NCBI GenBank assembly: GCA_018396615.1
Contig: JAGTQT010000033.1
Location: 1-13,783, forward strand
Direction: 5' to 3'
DNA length: 13,783 nucleotides
Source: Candidatus Bathyarchaeota archaeon
Lineage (GTDB): Archaea; Thermoproteota; Bathyarchaeia; Bathyarchaeales; Bathycorpusculaceae
The stretch's first letter is position 1; each line of letters begins with the position of its first letter. The position numbers were made by a program, and so were the translations under genes. The notes beneath the pieces are model-generated. The model was not told the origin of the DNA. It saw only the letters and a program-made list of their open reading frames with translations, and made no database searches. This document shows positions 12,072 to 13,783 of the stretch, in pieces.

Positions 12072-13782
12072 CTAATCAGTAATAATGTTTCTAACTTCGA
12101 TATTATCTAGGTAAACAATGTTTCTGACGCCGTCAAAGTCATAGCTTACAAATTGCAGAATAAAAGAACTCGGCAAAGGCGTGCTGAACCGCTGTCGCCA
12201 CAAGTCGCTGATGTTGTACTCGAAAACACCTAAAGTTATGTTCCACTGTATTATGCTTTTTTGAGTGAAGATGCCGCCTTGGGTTGCAAAGACAAGCGAC
12301 CGCTGTTGCAAGGAATCGGAAATCATTACTGCGAAGGTGTCATTTCCGCTGAAACCCTCTGTCGCGTTTAGATAAAACGAAAAAGCTACATCGCTGTTGT
12401 TTTGAACAAAGATCTCTCTATAAACGCGGTAAGCACATTTCATGTCCCAATCTGTTATAGAGGAAGTTGCCTGTGCTGTAAGCATAAGAGAGCTGGAGCC
12501 ATTGTAGCCCAAGTCTTCTTTCACGGTGGCGTTACCTATGCCTTTTCCGAAAAGATCGTTTTTCCACCAGTTTTGATTCCACTGCTCGTGTTCAAAGTCT
12601 TCTAGAAAGGCAAAAGCGGGATTCTGATCGTATAGCTCAAACAGGTATGAATACTCGATATTTTTGGCGATTCTAAAGTTGGGGTTGCCGAGAAAAAGTA
12701 GCTGATTCCACTCAGGGATTCTAGGCGCCACATGCATTACTCTGCCCCCAACATAGATATGCGTCACGTTCCAGTATTGCATTAACTGATATGTGGTGGC
12801 GTTAAGCGTGTGGTTCGCCAGCAAACCCACCAGCCTCTGGTAAGAACGGCTATAGCTACTTCCACCCCATGGCAACACAATTTTGTGATGTGAAAGTGTT
12901 GGAATAAAAAGTCCTGCGTCGTATTGATTAACGAGTATAGCCGCGCTAGTTGTTAGGTTTTCTTTCATCCACATTATAAGATCGTAATCTGTTTGGGTTG
13001 TCACTGCAAACATTTCGTATCCACCTCTTAAATCTGCGGGTTCAGCGACGAACCGGTAGCCTACAAAGGGTCCGGTCATTAGGGATAGTAGCATGATCAG
13101 CAGAAAGATGTTTGAACGAGGGCTTTTGAAAGGGAAGGTTCCATTCCGCCATGCCTCTAGCAACCTTATGAGAAAAGCGGCTATTAGCATGTTGATTGCA
13201 ACTGAAAACAAAATGCCTTGATGCCCCCACGATATTATGCCAAACTCTCCACCAAGTACAAACGAAACAAGCGATAGCGCAGTTCCCGCCGTGAAAATAG
13301 CAACAGCTAACGCCATCACTGGTTTGAGGCCGCCAGTATTCTTTGTCTTCCAAATTAGCAAACCAAGACCAAAGATCAAGCCAAAAATCATTGCTCGAAG
13401 CAAGAGATTAGGCGACAAGTTTTCCAAAGCCCACTGCAGAGCTTGAGTCAAGTGAAGTTGTTGGCTGGGCCATCCGCCGAAGTCCGAGGCAATCCCAATG
13501 TTGTGGCCTGGATAGCTGTAGAAGGCAATGAACCTGTACAAGAAAGGGCTAAGCGGTAGAAGGCTGATGCCGAAGAATAGTGCATAGTTAAAGATGTTTT
13601 TTCTAATTGCCGGCGCTCTTTTTACTATAAAGTATATTAGAATTAGAAATAATGTTGCATCTATTAGTTCGAGATAAGATATTATTATGGCTCCTGCGTA
13701 GCCGCATGTTAGTCCTACTGCCACAAGCTCGGTGTAACTGTGCAGTACGCGAAAATAGCGAGTGGAGAAAAGTAGTCCTAGG
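12072..13782 (-). CDS. GT-C-like multi-pass membrane protein with sequon-rich lectin-like C-terminal domain (N-terminus outside window)
   Basis: The frame is open to the right edge of the window, so the N-terminus is missing. GTG 13724 is merely an internal start-like codon, and hydrophobic sequence continues upstream of it. Numbered from 13724, membrane segments lie at about 19-34, 42-60, 106-125, 133-157, 170-190 and 205-224, followed by a long extracytoplasmic part. Residues 236-345 (Y-D-L-I-M-W-M...Y-D-A-G-L-F-I-P-T-L-S-H-H-K-I-V-L-P) resemble the region after the last helix in archaeal GT-C or oligosaccharyltransferase-like proteins. The W-W-D-Y-G motif of AglB/STT3 is absent, so it is not a canonical AglB. 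Residues about 361-547 form a beta-rich domain ending V-Y-L-D-N-I-E-V, typical of carbohydrate-binding jelly rolls. Eleven N-x-S/T sequons are all in the outer part. A membrane glycosyltransferase using lipid-linked sugars is the best guess. Confidence 0.72.
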   Translation of the reverse strand, partial: LGLLFSTRYFRVLHSYTELVAVGLTCGYAGAIIISYLELIDATLFLILIYFIVKRAPAIRKNIFNYALFFGISLLPLSPFLYRFIAFYSYPGHNIGIASDFGGWPSQQLHLTQALQWALENLSPNLLLRAMIFGLIFGLGLLIWKTKNTGGLKPVMALAVAIFTAGTALSLVSFVLGGEFGIISWGHQGILFSVAINMLIAAFLIRLLEAWRNGTFPFKSPRSNIFLLIMLLSLMTGPFVGYRFVAEPADLRGGYEMFAVTTQTDYDLIMWMKENLTTSAAILVNQYDAGLFIPTLSHHKIVLPWGGSSYSRSYQRLVGLLANHTLNATTYQLMQYWNVTHIYVGGRVMHVAPRIPEWNQLLFLGNPNFRIAKNIEYSYLFELYDQNPAFAFLEDFEHEQWNQNWWKNDLFGKGIGNATVKEDLGYNGSSSLMLTAQATSSITDWDMKCAYRVYREIFVQNNSDVAFSFYLNATEGFSGNDTFAVMISDSLQQRSLVFATQGGIFTQKSIIQWNITLGVFEYNISDLWRQRFSTPLPSSFILQFVSYDFDGVRNIVYLDNIEVRNIITD

Positions 13783-13783
13783 C

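Noticed and set aside
13042..13353. 103-codon minus-strand ORF in another frame of the membrane-protein gene
   Set aside because: It overlaps membrane helices of the real frame. It is Cys-, His- and Trp-rich in a way typical of shifted frames.
1..13783. CRISPR array or cas genes
   Set aside because: I saw no series of regularly spaced direct repeats. The only repeated element has three copies about 2 kb apart in mixed orientation.

Overview
The window looks archaeal. It carries an archaeal sliding clamp (PCNA) directly followed by the large primase subunit with its four Fe-S cysteines, a class II tRNA-Leu without an encoded CCA, TATA-type promoters with short leaders, a cytosolic Dpm1-type dolichol-phosphate mannosyltransferase and a PEF-type C-terminal sorting signal. 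A Bathyarchaeia or other Thermoproteota lineage is my best guess; it is an inference from gene style, and no taxonomic marker was searched.

Layout. (1) Positions 1-1372, + strand: the 3' part of a YkgJ-like cysteine-cluster protein, a small helical protein in apparent operon, a DUF4177-type protein and an unrecognised basic protein. (2) Positions 1373-5661: an accessory, partly decayed stretch. It holds a surface-protein gene that lacks its signal peptide and is cut by one in-frame TAA, a two-gene module on the minus strand (winged-helix regulator plus MNT/AbiEii-like nucleotidyltransferase) resembling a toxin-antitoxin pair, and a NucS-like nuclease/DUF5655 gene broken by a one-base frameshift. 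Three intergenic copies of a composite motif (palindrome TTTACYGGTAAA, exactly 16 nt, then a C-rich box ending CAC) punctuate this stretch, and a tRNA-Leu(GAG) gene bounds it. (3) Positions 5747-7889: the intact replication pair pcn-priL. (4) Positions 7933-10720: three + strand glycosyltransferases (Dpm1-like GT2, a second GT2, a GT4). (5) Positions 10830-13783, minus strand: another GT4 and the C-terminal part of a multi-pass membrane protein with a large, sequon-rich extracytoplasmic region, running off the right edge.

How the genes fit together. PCNA and PriL act at the replication fork. Dpm1 would charge the lipid carrier, and the GT2 and GT4 enzymes would build a lipid-linked or surface glycan. 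The GT-C-like membrane protein and the broken PEF-CTERM protein are both rich in N-glycosylation sequons. The most unusual signals are the three-copy composite motif with its strict spacing, two copies of which face each other around the decayed surface gene, and a perfect hairpin that hides the ribosome binding site between two glycosyltransferase genes.
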